In this document: piece by piece, positions 8,591 to 16,628 of the stretch | How positions within the stretch are numbered: the first letter of the stretch is position 1 | How the letters are laid out: each line of letters starts with the position of its first letter | Origin: Catenulispora pinisilvae | GTDB taxonomy: Bacteria; Actinomycetota; Actinomycetes; Streptomycetales; Catenulisporaceae | Assembly: GCF_015356865.1 (NCBI RefSeq) | Contig: NZ_JAAFZA010000093.1 | Span: forward strand, 1 to 37,366 | Direction: 5' to 3' | DNA length: 37,366 bases | The notes under the pieces: model-generated | What the model was told of the DNA's origin: nothing | What the model saw: only the letters and a program-made list of their open reading frames with translations | The model's database searches: none | Translations under genes and position numbers: made by a program

Positions 8591-9484
8591 ATGGCGGACA
8601 TAGCGGTGGTGGGGCCTGGCGCTATCGGTTCGGTCGCGGCACTCGCGGCGCAGCAGACGGGGCGGCACTCCGTCACGCTGTGCGCCCGGCGCGATCCCGG
8701 GGCGCTGCGGGTGGTCGACGACGTCACGAGCACCGTGACCGAGTTGGAGGCCCCGATCCTCACCTCGCCGGACCAGGTGGCCGGGCCGGCCGAGTGGGTG
8801 CTGCTCGCGGTGAAGGCACAGCAGACCGACGGCACCGCCGGGTACCTGGACGCGCTGTGCAAGCCGAGTACAACGGTCGTCGCGTTGCAGAACGGCGTGG
8901 AGCACATCGAGCGGGTCGCGCCGTACGCGAACGACGCGCACGTGCTGCCGGCCATCGTCTGGATCAGCGCCGAGCCGACCGGGCCCGGCGAGGTCACCAT
9001 CCGCAACAACATCTCCTCGATGATCCAGGTCCCGGCGGGTCCGGACGGCGAGGAGTTCGCCCGGCTGCTGGAGGGGGCGCCGGCGGTGCAGGTGGCCCTG
9101 GTCGCGGACTTCACCACCGCGGCCTGGCGCAAGCTCACCACGAACGCGATCGCCGGCCTGATGGCCGCCGCCGGGAAGCGGGCCGTGGTGTATCAGCGTC
9201 CCGATGTCAGGGAACTGGCGCTGGCGCTGGCGACCGAGACCCTGGCGGTGGCCCGGGCCGAGGGGGCGGCGCTGCCGGAGAGCGAGGCCGAGGCGCTGGT
9301 CGGCATCTTCCAGGCGATGGCCCCGGACATCGGGTCCTCGATCCTGTTCGACCGGCTGGCGGGCCGGGAACTGGAATGGGACGCGCGCAACGGGGTGGTA
9401 CGCCGCCTGGGGCGGCGGCACGGGATCCCGACGCCGGTGTCCGACGTGCTGGTCCCGTTGCTCGCCGCCGCCTCAGACGGCTGA
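8591..9484 (+). CDS. PanE/ApbA-type 2-dehydropantoate 2-reductase
   Basis: NADPH-dependent reductase of the ketopantoate reductase fold, 297 aa. The N-terminal Rossmann motif is VVGPGAIGSVAA (GxGxxG). VLLAVKAQQ and VALQNGVEH match the family's NADP and substrate strands. The C-terminal helical domain has AWRKLTTNAIAGLMAA with the conserved Lys and Asn, and SSILFDRLAGRELEWD near the substrate site. The open frame runs far upstream through the transporter gene, but the protein starts at ATG 8591 just before the Rossmann strand, with a -10 element 8 nt upstream. Whether it makes pantoate or reduces another 2-oxoacid cannot be decided here. Confidence 0.88.
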   Translation: MADIAVVGPGAIGSVAALAAQQTGRHSVTLCARRDPGALRVVDDVTSTVTELEAPILTSPDQVAGPAEWVLLAVKAQQTDGTAGYLDALCKPSTTVVALQNGVEHIERVAPYANDAHVLPAIVWISAEPTGPGEVTIRNNISSMIQVPAGPDGEEFARLLEGAPAVQVALVADFTTAAWRKLTTNAIAGLMAAAGKRAVVYQRPDVRELALALATETLAVARAEGAALPESEAEALVGIFQAMAPDIGSSILFDRLAGRELEWDARNGVVRRLGRRHGIPTPVSDVLVPLLAAASDG

Positions 9485-9559
9485 CGCACCCTTCCTGGTC
9501 CGCCCGCGTACCGGTGGGGGGAACGGCTGCGGGGCGGTCTTGCGGCCACCCGGGTCCGG

Positions 9560-9578
9560 CGCCGGCTCGGGGCCGGCG
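9560..9578. terminator. Possible hairpin between convergent genes
   Basis: CGCCGGC and GCCGGCG pair across a 5-nt loop. It lies between the PanE-like gene and the transglycosylase gene, which converge. No T-run follows. Confidence 0.3.
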
Positions 9579-9615
9579 GCGCGGATGTGGGGTCCCGGAT
9601 CGCCTGGTCGGTACG

Positions 9616-10494
9616 TCAGTACCAGTCGTGGGCCTGCCAGAAGGCCCACGCGGCGCACGGCGAACCGTAGCGCCCGGTCATGTAGGACAGTGCCCACTTG
9701 ATCTGGATCAGCGCGCTGTTGCGCCAGTCCGAGCCCATCGAGGCCATCTTGTAGCCGGGCAGGGCCTGGCCCAGGCCGTAGGCGCCGGATGAGGAGTTGG
9801 TGGCGTGCAGGTCCCAGCTCGACTCGCGCTCGATGATGTTCGAGAAGCACAGGAACTGGCTCGACGGGACGATCTGCTCGGCGATCGCCTTCGCCTGCTC
9901 CGGCGTGGCGTCGTAGCCCATGTTCGACGAGGAGCCGCTGGAGCCCGAACCGCTGGAGCTGGAACTGGAACTCGGCGCCTTCGGCGTGGTCTTGACCGGC
10001 GTGGGCGTGGTCTTGACCGGGGTCGGCGACTGACTGGGCAGCGGCGGCCGGGTGGTCGACGTCGAGGTGGACGTCGGCGGCGGGGGCGCGAGCACGGCCA
10101 GCGAGGAGGTCGAGGAGTTCTCCGGGGTCGGGCCCTTGTCCGCGGCCGGCAGCGAACTGCCGGAGGTCGGCGCCGGGGTGCCGGGGGTGGAGGTCTGCGC
10201 CAGCCCGGGCCGCTGCAAGTCGCGGTTCGCGGCGGCGTTGCCGTCCCGCGCGGCGGCCAGCGCGTTCGCGGCGGCGATCGCCGCGCCGGTATTCGAGTCC
10301 TGAGACGCCGCCTCGGCACTGTTCCGCAGGCCGCCCTGATGCATGTGGTACGCGGTGGCCACACCGCCGCTGACCGCCAGCACACTGGTCACCGCGGCCG
10401 CGGTCTTGACCTTGCCCTTAGCGTTGCTCACCGCCCCGGGCTTGGCGTGGCTCGCGACGTGCCTGCCGGGGCCGGAGCCAGATATGCCGGACAA
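9616..10494 (-). CDS. Secreted transglycosylase-like (SLT-fold) protein
   Basis: Probable exported peptidoglycan-active protein. The C-terminal 100 residues resemble the lytic transglycosylase/SLT fold: NIIERESSWDLHATNSSSGA contains the expected catalytic Glu, followed by YGLGQALPGYKM and a Trp-rich end (CAAWAFWQAHDWY). The N-terminus has a signal or anchor segment (VKTAAAVTSVLAVSGGVATA). Between them lies a Ser/Thr/Pro-rich linker of about 120 residues. Start uncertain: TTG 10494 has GGAAGG at 6 nt; GTG 10431 would give a textbook signal peptide; GTG 10599 is longer but its extra codons lack the usual third-position GC bias. Confidence 0.85.
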   Translation of the reverse strand: MSGISGSGPGRHVASHAKPGAVSNAKGKVKTAAAVTSVLAVSGGVATAYHMHQGGLRNSAEAASQDSNTGAAIAAANALAAARDGNAAANRDLQRPGLAQTSTPGTPAPTSGSSLPAADKGPTPENSSTSSLAVLAPPPPTSTSTSTTRPPLPSQSPTPVKTTPTPVKTTPKAPSSSSSSSGSGSSGSSSNMGYDATPEQAKAIAEQIVPSSQFLCFSNIIERESSWDLHATNSSSGAYGLGQALPGYKMASMGSDWRNSALIQIKWALSYMTGRYGSPCAAWAFWQAHDWY

Positions 10495-10827
10495 GAGAGA
10501 CCTTCCGCCGTACTTCGCCTCCTGAGCGCGGGCTGTGGGGAAGCTCGTTTTCGAACGCCCGCGCGAGGCCTGTCGGGTGGCCAATCTGCCGGAGGTCACG
10601 GTCGGGTCTCAATGGGGACGGCCCGAAGATGACCGGGACTTTGCCGACTCTTGGCACTACACAGCGGAGCCGAAACCCGTGCGCTGCGTGGTCATCAGGC
10701 CGGTCACCAGCGGCGTTGCCGGTCACGCGCACGCGCCGGACGCACGTGCAGACGGCTGGGCATCGGCGTCATGCAACTGAGGTCGGCGGAGGGTGAATGG
10801 AGTTGGGGGGTGGGGGTAAAGCGGGGT
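10495..10827. other. Intergenic region with no gene
   Basis: About 330 bp between the transglycosylase and NUDIX genes, both on the minus strand. Short open frames here lack ribosome sites and codon bias. It probably holds the transglycosylase 5' leader. Fragments reminiscent of the ydaO (c-di-AMP) riboswitch occur but in the wrong order, so I do not call one. Confidence 0.5.
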
Positions 10828-11331
10828 TCAAAGTCGTGGGTTGGAACGGCCGTCGTACAGATAGCGCGCACCGCCATCAGCCAGCGCGGCAACACACGCG
10901 CGGAGGCGCCGGGCCAACAACGGCATGAGTAAAGTCTCCCGCTCGCCCTCGTCCGCGAGCCGCCACTCGGCGAGTTCCGATTGCTGGACAAGGACATTCG
11001 CGGTGAGCCAGTCCTCGGTGACGGTGCCGCCGTCGAAGAGGAAGTTGGCCAGCGGTGGTCTGCCGTCGGGTAAAGCGGGGACCCAGTCCACGACTAGTAG
11101 GCGGCCCGGCACGCGGTCGAGGCCCAGTTCCTCGTTGAGCTCGCGGCGTGCGGTTTCCCAGGGGTGTTCGCCGGGATCCATTGCGCCGCCTGGGATCTCC
11201 CAGGTGTCGGTGCGGTAGAGCGGCCGGACCAGGACGATGCGGTTTGCGTCGTCGTGCAGGACGACTCCGGCGCCGGCGATGTTCTTCGGCAGGCGGGCGT
11301 AGTGCTCGGCCGGCGGCAGGAATTCGGTCAT
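10828..11331 (-). CDS. NUDIX hydrolase
   Basis: Hydrolase of nucleoside diphosphates linked to other moieties; the substrate is unknown. 167 aa. The full Nudix box Gx5Ex7REUxEExGU is present, with GAMDPGE then REL and EELGL. It is flanked by TWEIPGG before the box and VLVVDWVP-like strands after it (LLVVDWVPALPDG). ATG 11331 is chosen because TAGGGT lies exactly 6 nt upstream with no ribosome site, giving a leaderless transcript. It is separated from the upstream ABC genes by a strong palindromic terminator, so it is a single-gene unit. Confidence 0.93.
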   Translation of the reverse strand: MTEFLPPAEHYARLPKNIAGAGVVLHDDANRIVLVRPLYRTDTWEIPGGAMDPGEHPWETARRELNEELGLDRVPGRLLVVDWVPALPDGRPPLANFLFDGGTVTEDWLTANVLVQQSELAEWRLADEGERETLLMPLLARRLRACVAALADGGARYLYDGRSNPRL

Positions 11332-11337
11332 CGCAGA

Positions 11338-11343
11338 ACCCTA
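11338..11343 (-). promoter_or_regulatory. Leaderless -10 of the NUDIX gene
   Basis: TAGGGT on the minus strand, 6 nt before ATG 11331. Its -35 would fall inside the adjacent 40-bp palindrome. Confidence 0.6.
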
Positions 11344-11348
11344 CAAAG

Positions 11349-11388
11349 CGTGGCCGGTGTCGTCTCCGCGGAGACGACACCGGCCACG
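11349..11388. terminator. 40-bp perfect palindrome, terminator of the ABC operon
   Basis: Two perfectly complementary 20-nt arms with no unpaired centre (left arm begins CGTGGCCGGTGTCG). In the minus direction it follows the ABC exporter stop by 40 nt and is followed by CTTTG, a weak U-tract. An unusually strong hairpin for an intrinsic terminator. Confidence 0.75.
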
Positions 11389-11428
11389 TCCTGCTTTACC
11401 GAACCAGGCGGGTTCGGCGCGGCCGGCT

Positions 11429-13312
11429 CTACACCAAAGACTCCCGCCAAGCCTGGTGCAGTCCCGCGAAGCGGCCGCTGCCGGCCTCGAGGAGCGCCTC
11501 GGGTTCGCCGTCCTCGACGATGCTGCCGTCCTCCATCACCAGGACACGGTGCGCGATCTCGACCGTGGACAGGCGGTGGGCGATGATCAGGGCGGTGCGG
11601 TCGGCGAGGATGGTGCGGAGCGCGCGCTGGACCATGCGCTCGCTGGGGACGTCCAGGGAGCTCGTCGCCTCGTCCAGGACCAGGACCGCCGGGTCGGCGA
11701 TGAAGGCGCGGGCGAAGGCGACCAGTTGGCGCTGGCCGGCGGACAGGCGGCCGCCGCGCTTCTTGACGTCGGTGTCGTAGCCTTCTGGCAGGGCGCTGAT
11801 GAACTGGTGCGCGCCGATGGCCTTGGCCGCGTGCTCGATCTCGGCGCGGGTGGCGCCCGGGCGGCCGAAGGCGATGTTGTCCGCGACCGAACCGGCGAAC
11901 AGGAAGTTCTCCTGCGTCACCATCACCACCGCGCGCCGCAGGTCCGTGTCGGCCAGGTCGCGCACGTCCACGCCGTCGACGCGTACGGCGCCGTCCTGCG
12001 GGTCGTAGAAGCGGCACAGCAGGCGGGCCAGGGTGGACTTGCCGGCGCCGGTCGCGCCGACCAGGGCCACCGTTTGGCCGGCCGGGACGTCGAGGTTCAG
12101 CAGGGGCAGGATCACCTTGCCGCCGGTTCCGATGTCCTCGGCCTCGATGCCGGAGGCGGAGGTCGCGTCCGACTCACGCTTGGGGTAGGCGAACGTCACG
12201 CCGTCGAAGGAGACCCGGCCCTGCAACGGTGCGGGCAGCGGCTTCGGCTCGGCCGGTTCCGGGAGTTCGTTGGCCTCCTCCAGGACGCCGGACAGCTTCT
12301 CCAGAGCCGCCGTGCCGCTCTGGAAGGAGTTGTAGAACATCGCGATGTCCTCCAGCGGGTTGAAGAACCGCCGCAGGTAGAGGACGAAGCCGACCAGCAC
12401 GCCGATCTGGATGTTCCCGTCCATCACCCGCAGGCCGCCGTAGATCACCACGGCCGCGGTGACCAGCGCCGCGATGGTCTTCATCCCGGGGATGAAGATG
12501 GCCAGCAGGTTCATCGCGCGGGCGTTGGCCGAGCGGAACTCGTTGTTCAGCTGGCCGAAGATCTCCTCGTTGCGCGGTTCGCGGCGGAACGCCTTCACCG
12601 CGCGGATCCCGTTGCAGGTCTCGACGAAGTGCACGATCAGCGCCGCGATCGCCTCGCGGGTCCGGCGGTAGGCCGCCGCCGAGTGCCGCGAGAACCAGCG
12701 CATCAGCAACAGCATCGCCGGGAACGCCAGCACCACCACCAGGGTCAGCGGGATGTCCAGCACCGCCATCATGACCCCGATGCCGGCCACCGTCAGCAGC
12801 GCGTCGAGCAGCCCGTCCAGACCGTTGTCGATCAGGTCGTTCAGGGCGTCCGGGTCGGAGGTCAGCCGGCTGATGACCCGGCCGGAGGTGTAGTTCTCGT
12901 GGAACGCCAGCGGCAGCGCCTGGAACTTGGTGAACACCATGCGGCGCAGGTTCAGCAGCATGGTCTGGCCGATGCGCCCGACCTTGTTCAGGAAGATCGC
13001 GCGCAGGCCCGAGGCCAGCACGGCTGAGACGATCATCGCCACGAAGACCGCGGTGATCGGGCCCCAGTCCCCGCGCCGCAGCGCCGGGATGCCGTGGTCG
13101 ATGCCGACCGAGACCAGGTAGGGCCCGGCCATGTTGAAGACGGTCTGCACCAGCACCATGCCGGCGCAGAAGGCCAGCTCCCGGCGGTGCGGGCGGACGA
13201 GTTGGCCGAGCAGCCGGCGGCTGCGGGCCCGCAGCCGGATGCCGGCCTTGTCGGGCAGGTCGTCCTTCTTCTCGGTGGCGACGCCCCGCCAGTCGGTGGT
13301 CGTCGTGGTCAT
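11429..13312 (-). CDS. ABC exporter half-transporter, canonical ATPase subunit
   Basis: Type IV (ABCB-like) exporter half: six-helix membrane domain (about 40-330) fused to an ATPase domain, 627 aa. Walker A GATGAGKST (419-427), Q-loop Gln467, signature LSAGQ (523-527, a variant of LSGGQ), Walker B VLVLDEATSSLD with catalytic Glu548, and switch His579. Its ATG overlaps the upstream gene's stop by 4 bp (ATGA), so the two are coupled and should form a heterodimer. An insertion of about 20 residues (SDATSASGIEAEDIGTGGK) sits in the first strand region of the ATPase domain. Cargo unknown; drugs and lipids are typical for the family. Confidence 0.95.
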   Translation of the reverse strand: MTTTTTDWRGVATEKKDDLPDKAGIRLRARSRRLLGQLVRPHRRELAFCAGMVLVQTVFNMAGPYLVSVGIDHGIPALRRGDWGPITAVFVAMIVSAVLASGLRAIFLNKVGRIGQTMLLNLRRMVFTKFQALPLAFHENYTSGRVISRLTSDPDALNDLIDNGLDGLLDALLTVAGIGVMMAVLDIPLTLVVVLAFPAMLLLMRWFSRHSAAAYRRTREAIAALIVHFVETCNGIRAVKAFRREPRNEEIFGQLNNEFRSANARAMNLLAIFIPGMKTIAALVTAAVVIYGGLRVMDGNIQIGVLVGFVLYLRRFFNPLEDIAMFYNSFQSGTAALEKLSGVLEEANELPEPAEPKPLPAPLQGRVSFDGVTFAYPKRESDATSASGIEAEDIGTGGKVILPLLNLDVPAGQTVALVGATGAGKSTLARLLCRFYDPQDGAVRVDGVDVRDLADTDLRRAVVMVTQENFLFAGSVADNIAFGRPGATRAEIEHAAKAIGAHQFISALPEGYDTDVKKRGGRLSAGQRQLVAFARAFIADPAVLVLDEATSSLDVPSERMVQRALRTILADRTALIIAHRLSTVEIAHRVLVMEDGSIVEDGEPEALLEAGSGRFAGLHQAWRESLV

Positions 13313-15177
13313 CGGGACACCTCCATGAGTTCGCTGTCACAGGTGTCGGGCTCGGACTCGTCCGCGGCGTCGACCAGATCAGAGGTCTGCGACAGGATGT
13401 CGCGGTAGGCCGGACAGGTCCGCAACAGCTCCTGATGCGTACCGACGGCCGCGATCGTCGTGCCCTCCGGTCCGGGCGGGGAGAGCAGCACCACCCGGTC
13501 GGCCAGCAGCACCGTGGACGGCCGGTGCGCGACCACCAGGCCGGTGGTCCCGCGCAGCACGCTGTGCAGCGCCTCCTCGACCTTGCCCTCGGTGTGGATG
13601 TCCAGCGCGGACAGCGGGTCGTCGAGCACCAGGATCGAGGGCCGGCCCAGCACGGCGCGCGCCAGCGCGACCCGCTGCCGCTGCCCGCCGGACAGCGTCA
13701 GCCCCTGCTCCCCCACCCGGGTGTCCAGCGCCCACGGCAACTCGTTGACGAAGTCGGCCTGCGCGATCGCCAGCGCCTCCTCGACCTGCTCCTGACTGGC
13801 GTCCGGGACGCCCATGGTCAGGTTCTCGCGCACCGAGGCGGAGAACAGCGTCGGGTCCTCGAAGGCGCACGCGACCTTGCTGCGCAGCTCGGACAGCGGC
13901 AGCTCGCGCACGTCGACGCCGTCCACCAGCACCCGTCCGGAGGTGGTGTCGTACAGCCGGGGCACCAGCGCGGTCAGCGTGGTCTTGCCGCAGCCGGTCG
14001 GGCCGACCAGCGCGACCGTCTCACCGGCCGCGACCCGCAGGTCGAACCCGGAGATCACCGGCCGGTCGGAGTTCGGGTAGGTGAAGCTGACGTTCTCGAA
14101 GACCAGCTCACCGGCGCTGGCGGGACGCGAGTGCGCGACGGCCTCGGCGTCGGCGATGTTCGGCACGATGTCCAGCACCTCCAGCACCCGCTCGGCCGCG
14201 GAGTTCGCCTCCTGGCTCTGCGCCATCAGCCAGGCCATGGACTCGATCGGCCACAGCAGCGTCAGGTACAGCGAGATGAAGGCGACCAGCGTGCCCAGGG
14301 TCAGCGCGCCGGAGGACACCGCGTAGGCGCCGATGAGCACGCACAGCGAGAGCACCAGCTGCGGCTGGAGCGCGAACATCGCCCACAGCTCGGACAGGGT
14401 CCTGATCTTGCGCAGCTCCAGCGAGCGCAGGGTCTTGGCGTGCTCGTCGAAGCGGCTGTAGAGCAGCCCCTGACGGCCGAACGCCTTGACCGCGCGGATG
14501 CCCAGCGCGGACTCCTCGACCAGGGTGGCGACGTCGCCGGCCTGGTCCTGGGCGGCCCGGGACTGCCGGTGGTAGCGGCGGTCGGCCAGCCGGCCGTAGA
14601 GGATCAGCGGGACCGACGCGGCGTAGATGATCAGGCCCATCACCGTGTGGATGAAGATCAGGGCCCCGCCGACCAGCAGGAAGGTGGCGCCGTTGACCAC
14701 CAGGAAGATCAACGCGAAGCCGAAGAACCGGCGCAGGCTGTTGATGTCGCCGGACATGCGGGAGACGAGCTGACCGGACTGCCAGGAGTCGTGGAAGGCC
14801 ACCGGCAGCTTCTGCAGGTGGCGGTAGAAGGCGTTCCGGATGTCGGCCTCGATGCCCAGGGCGGCGCGTTGGAGGAACCAGCGGCGGAGCCAGAACAGCA
14901 CGGCCTCGGCGATGCCGAACAACAGGACCAGGCCGCCCAGTGGCCACAGGGCTGCCTTGTTGTGGTGCGCGATCGGACCGTCGATGAGGTCCTTGGTCAA
15001 CAGGGGTACGGCGACACCCACCAACGTCGCCCCGAGCGCGGACAGGGTCATCAGGACCATCTGTCCGCGATAGGGGCGGATGAAGGGGGTCAGGCGGCGC
15101 AGCGAGGCGAACGCGCCGCGCCTGGGTTCGTCTGGGATCTTCGGTTTACTGGTCACTTCCGCTGGCGTCGACTCCAT
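13309..15177 (-). CDS. ABC exporter half-transporter, degenerate-site subunit
   Basis: Partner of the next gene, 622 aa: six-helix membrane domain then ATPase. Walker A GPTGCGKTT (392-400) and signature LSGGQ (495-499) are canonical. Walker B reads ILVLDDPLSALD, so the catalytic Glu is Asp520, and the Q-loop Gln is Glu440 (AFEDPTLFS). His551 is kept. In the ATPase sandwich its Walker motifs face the partner's variant LSAGQ, so all deviations fall in the same nucleotide site: one degenerate and one working site, as in known heterodimeric exporters. ATG 15177 has TACCAT 7 nt upstream (leaderless). Confidence 0.95.
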   Translation of the reverse strand: MESTPAEVTSKPKIPDEPRRGAFASLRRLTPFIRPYRGQMVLMTLSALGATLVGVAVPLLTKDLIDGPIAHHNKAALWPLGGLVLLFGIAEAVLFWLRRWFLQRAALGIEADIRNAFYRHLQKLPVAFHDSWQSGQLVSRMSGDINSLRRFFGFALIFLVVNGATFLLVGGALIFIHTVMGLIIYAASVPLILYGRLADRRYHRQSRAAQDQAGDVATLVEESALGIRAVKAFGRQGLLYSRFDEHAKTLRSLELRKIRTLSELWAMFALQPQLVLSLCVLIGAYAVSSGALTLGTLVAFISLYLTLLWPIESMAWLMAQSQEANSAAERVLEVLDIVPNIADAEAVAHSRPASAGELVFENVSFTYPNSDRPVISGFDLRVAAGETVALVGPTGCGKTTLTALVPRLYDTTSGRVLVDGVDVRELPLSELRSKVACAFEDPTLFSASVRENLTMGVPDASQEQVEEALAIAQADFVNELPWALDTRVGEQGLTLSGGQRQRVALARAVLGRPSILVLDDPLSALDIHTEGKVEEALHSVLRGTTGLVVAHRPSTVLLADRVVLLSPPGPEGTTIAAVGTHQELLRTCPAYRDILSQTSDLVDAADESEPDTCDSELMEVSR

Positions 15178-15184
15178 GTGTCGG

Positions 15185-15190
15185 ATGGTA
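15185..15190 (-). promoter_or_regulatory. Leaderless -10 of the ABC exporter operon
   Basis: TACCAT on the minus strand, 7 nt before ATG 15177, in a region without a ribosome site for that start. Confidence 0.5.
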
Positions 15191-15237
15191 GAGAATGCCT
15201 ATGACACTTCTCACCTGGTTTTTAGGGAGGAATGTCA

Positions 15238-15333
15238 GTGGTGGAAAATCGCTTGCCTATTACCGGGGGAACCTGGCAGTCTAAGACTTGGGGACGAGTG
15301 TGGGTGAGGCCCATGAGTGAGCCCGATGAGTAG
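15238..15333 (+). CDS. Possible 31-aa protein upstream of fdhD
   Basis: GTG 15238 follows GGGAGG with 7 nt spacing and opens 31 codons beginning MVENRLPITGG, rich in Trp and Arg. The TAG at 15331-15333 overlaps the fdhD start ATG 15326 (ATGAGTAG, 8 bp), the layout of translational coupling. Third-position GC is lower than in neighbouring genes, which argues for caution. I recognise no family. An ATG at 15232 is in frame but too close to the ribosome site. Confidence 0.4.
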   Translation: MVENRLPITGGTWQSKTWGRVWVRPMSEPDE

Positions 15334-16207
15334 GGTGACGGCACGGCGGCGCGTGGTGCGCCTGGACGGTGCCGACGGCCCGGTCCGGCGGCGCGGCGGC
15401 GAGGAGCACATGGCCGCCGAGGAACCGCTGGAGCTGCGTATCGGCGGCCGGCCGTTCACGGTGACGATGCGGACCCCCGGCGACGATTTCGACCTGGTGG
15501 CCGGACATCTCACGGCCGAGGGTGTGCTGGCGGCGCCGGACGATCTGGTCCGGATGAAGTTCTGCTCGGCCGACAACGGCTGTTCGTCCACGGCGTACGT
15601 GGACGGCGAGGCGTCGCTGGCCTTCGCCGACGGCGACCCCCTGAACATCGTCGACGTGACCCTCGCGCCCGGCGTGGAGCTGCCCGAGGAGCGCCTGCGG
15701 CGCTCCTCGTACGTGACCAGCGCTTGCGGGGTGTGCGGTAAGACCTCCATCGACGCCGTGCACGCCGCGGCCCGCTGGCCGGTCGCGCACGACGACGTGA
15801 AGGTCTCCGCCGAGACCCTGTTCACCCTCCCGGACCGGATGCGCGAGGCGCAGAAGGTCTTCGCCAAGACCGGCGGCCTGCACGCGGCGGCCCTGTTCAG
15901 CGCCGACGGCGAGCTGGTGTGCCTGCGCGAGGACGTCGGCCGGCACAACGCGGTCGACAAGGTCCTGGGCTGGGCCCTGCGCGCCGGCCGGCTGCCGCTG
16001 CGCGAGCACGTGCTGGCGGTCAGCGGCCGGGCCTCGTTCGAGCTGGTGCAGAAGGCGGTGGCCGGCGGGATCCCGGTGCTGGCCGCGGTGTCGGCGCCGT
16101 CGTCGCTGGCGGTGACCCTCGCGGCGGAGTCGGGGTTAACACTTATCGGGTTCCTGCGGGGGCGGACGGCGAACGTGTACTGCGGGCCGGAGCGGATCAT
16201 CGACTGA
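15326..16207 (+). CDS. fdhD: Formate dehydrogenase accessory sulfurtransferase FdhD
   Basis: FdhD transfers sulfur from a cysteine desulfurase to the molybdenum cofactor of formate dehydrogenase. About 293 aa from ATG 15326 (GTG 15317 is possible and has GGTGAGG at 7 nt). The catalytic pair is in SACGVCGK (Cys134 and Cys137). Other family blocks are TPGDDFDLVAGHLTAEGV, FAKTGGLHAAALF, REDVGRHNAVDKVLG, SGRASFELVQKA and ESGLTLIGFLRG. No formate dehydrogenase subunit lies in the window, so its client is elsewhere. It converges on the arsR-type gene with 10 bp between stops. Confidence 0.95.
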   Translation: MSRVTARRRVVRLDGADGPVRRRGGEEHMAAEEPLELRIGGRPFTVTMRTPGDDFDLVAGHLTAEGVLAAPDDLVRMKFCSADNGCSSTAYVDGEASLAFADGDPLNIVDVTLAPGVELPEERLRRSSYVTSACGVCGKTSIDAVHAAARWPVAHDDVKVSAETLFTLPDRMREAQKVFAKTGGLHAAALFSADGELVCLREDVGRHNAVDKVLGWALRAGRLPLREHVLAVSGRASFELVQKAVAGGIPVLAAVSAPSSLAVTLAAESGLTLIGFLRGRTANVYCGPERIID

Positions 16208-16217
16208 TCCGGACCGG

Positions 16218-16628
16218 TCAGGCAGACCGCGCGTCCCCGCCCGGCCGCTGTTCGGCGGGGCGTTCGGCCGCCGTCGCCCGGCGGGCCCGCTTGCCACGGG
16301 CGACCTCGGTCGCCAGCGCGTCCAAAGGCTGGGCGAACTGCCGCATCGGGTCGGCCAGTCGGGCGAGCCAAGCCTGAGCGGCGTCCAGACCCTGCGGGTC
16401 GAGCGCGTACAGCCGACGGTTGCCGTCGGCGCGCACGGACACCAGCCCGGCGTCGCGAAGCACCTTGAGATGCTGCGAGACGCCGGGCTGCGAGATCGGC
16501 GTACGCTGGCGCACCGCGTCGACGATCCCGCCGGCCGGCTGCTCGCCGGCGGCCAGGAACTCCAGCACGTACCGGCGAACCGGGTCGCCCAGCGCGTCGA
16601 AGAGGCCCCCCGGACCTGAGACGGTCAA
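16218..16628 (-). CDS. ArsR-family transcriptional regulator
   Basis: Small winged-helix repressor, 136 aa. The region GLFDALGDPVRRYVLEFLA, the recognition helix QPGVSQHLKVLRDAGLV and the wing ADGNRRLYALD are characteristic. The start is TTG 16628, whose bases overlap the stop of the upstream SRPBCC gene (TTGA, 4 bp). No metal-binding Cys pair is visible, so it is the non-metal ArsR type that usually accompanies an SRPBCC protein. A perfect inverted repeat 5' of the operon is the likely autoregulatory operator. Confidence 0.92.
   Translation of the reverse strand: MTVSGPGGLFDALGDPVRRYVLEFLAAGEQPAGGIVDAVRQRTPISQPGVSQHLKVLRDAGLVSVRADGNRRLYALDPQGLDAAQAWLARLADPMRQFAQPLDALATEVARGKRARRATAAERPAEQRPGGDARSA

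Noticed and set aside
7238-9484. 748-codon frame suggesting a fusion of a new domain to the PanE-like reductase
   Set aside because: The upstream part is an out-of-frame reading of the peptide transporter gene with Arg/Gly/Ala-rich nonsense; the reductase starts at ATG 8591 with its own -10.
10495-10660. ydaO (c-di-AMP) riboswitch upstream of the transglycosylase gene
   Set aside because: Pieces resembling GTACGGnGGAA and CACCCGACAG occur on the minus strand, and such genes often carry this riboswitch in actinobacteria, but the pieces are in the opposite order to the known motif and I cannot fold the core. A covariance search with RF00379 would decide.
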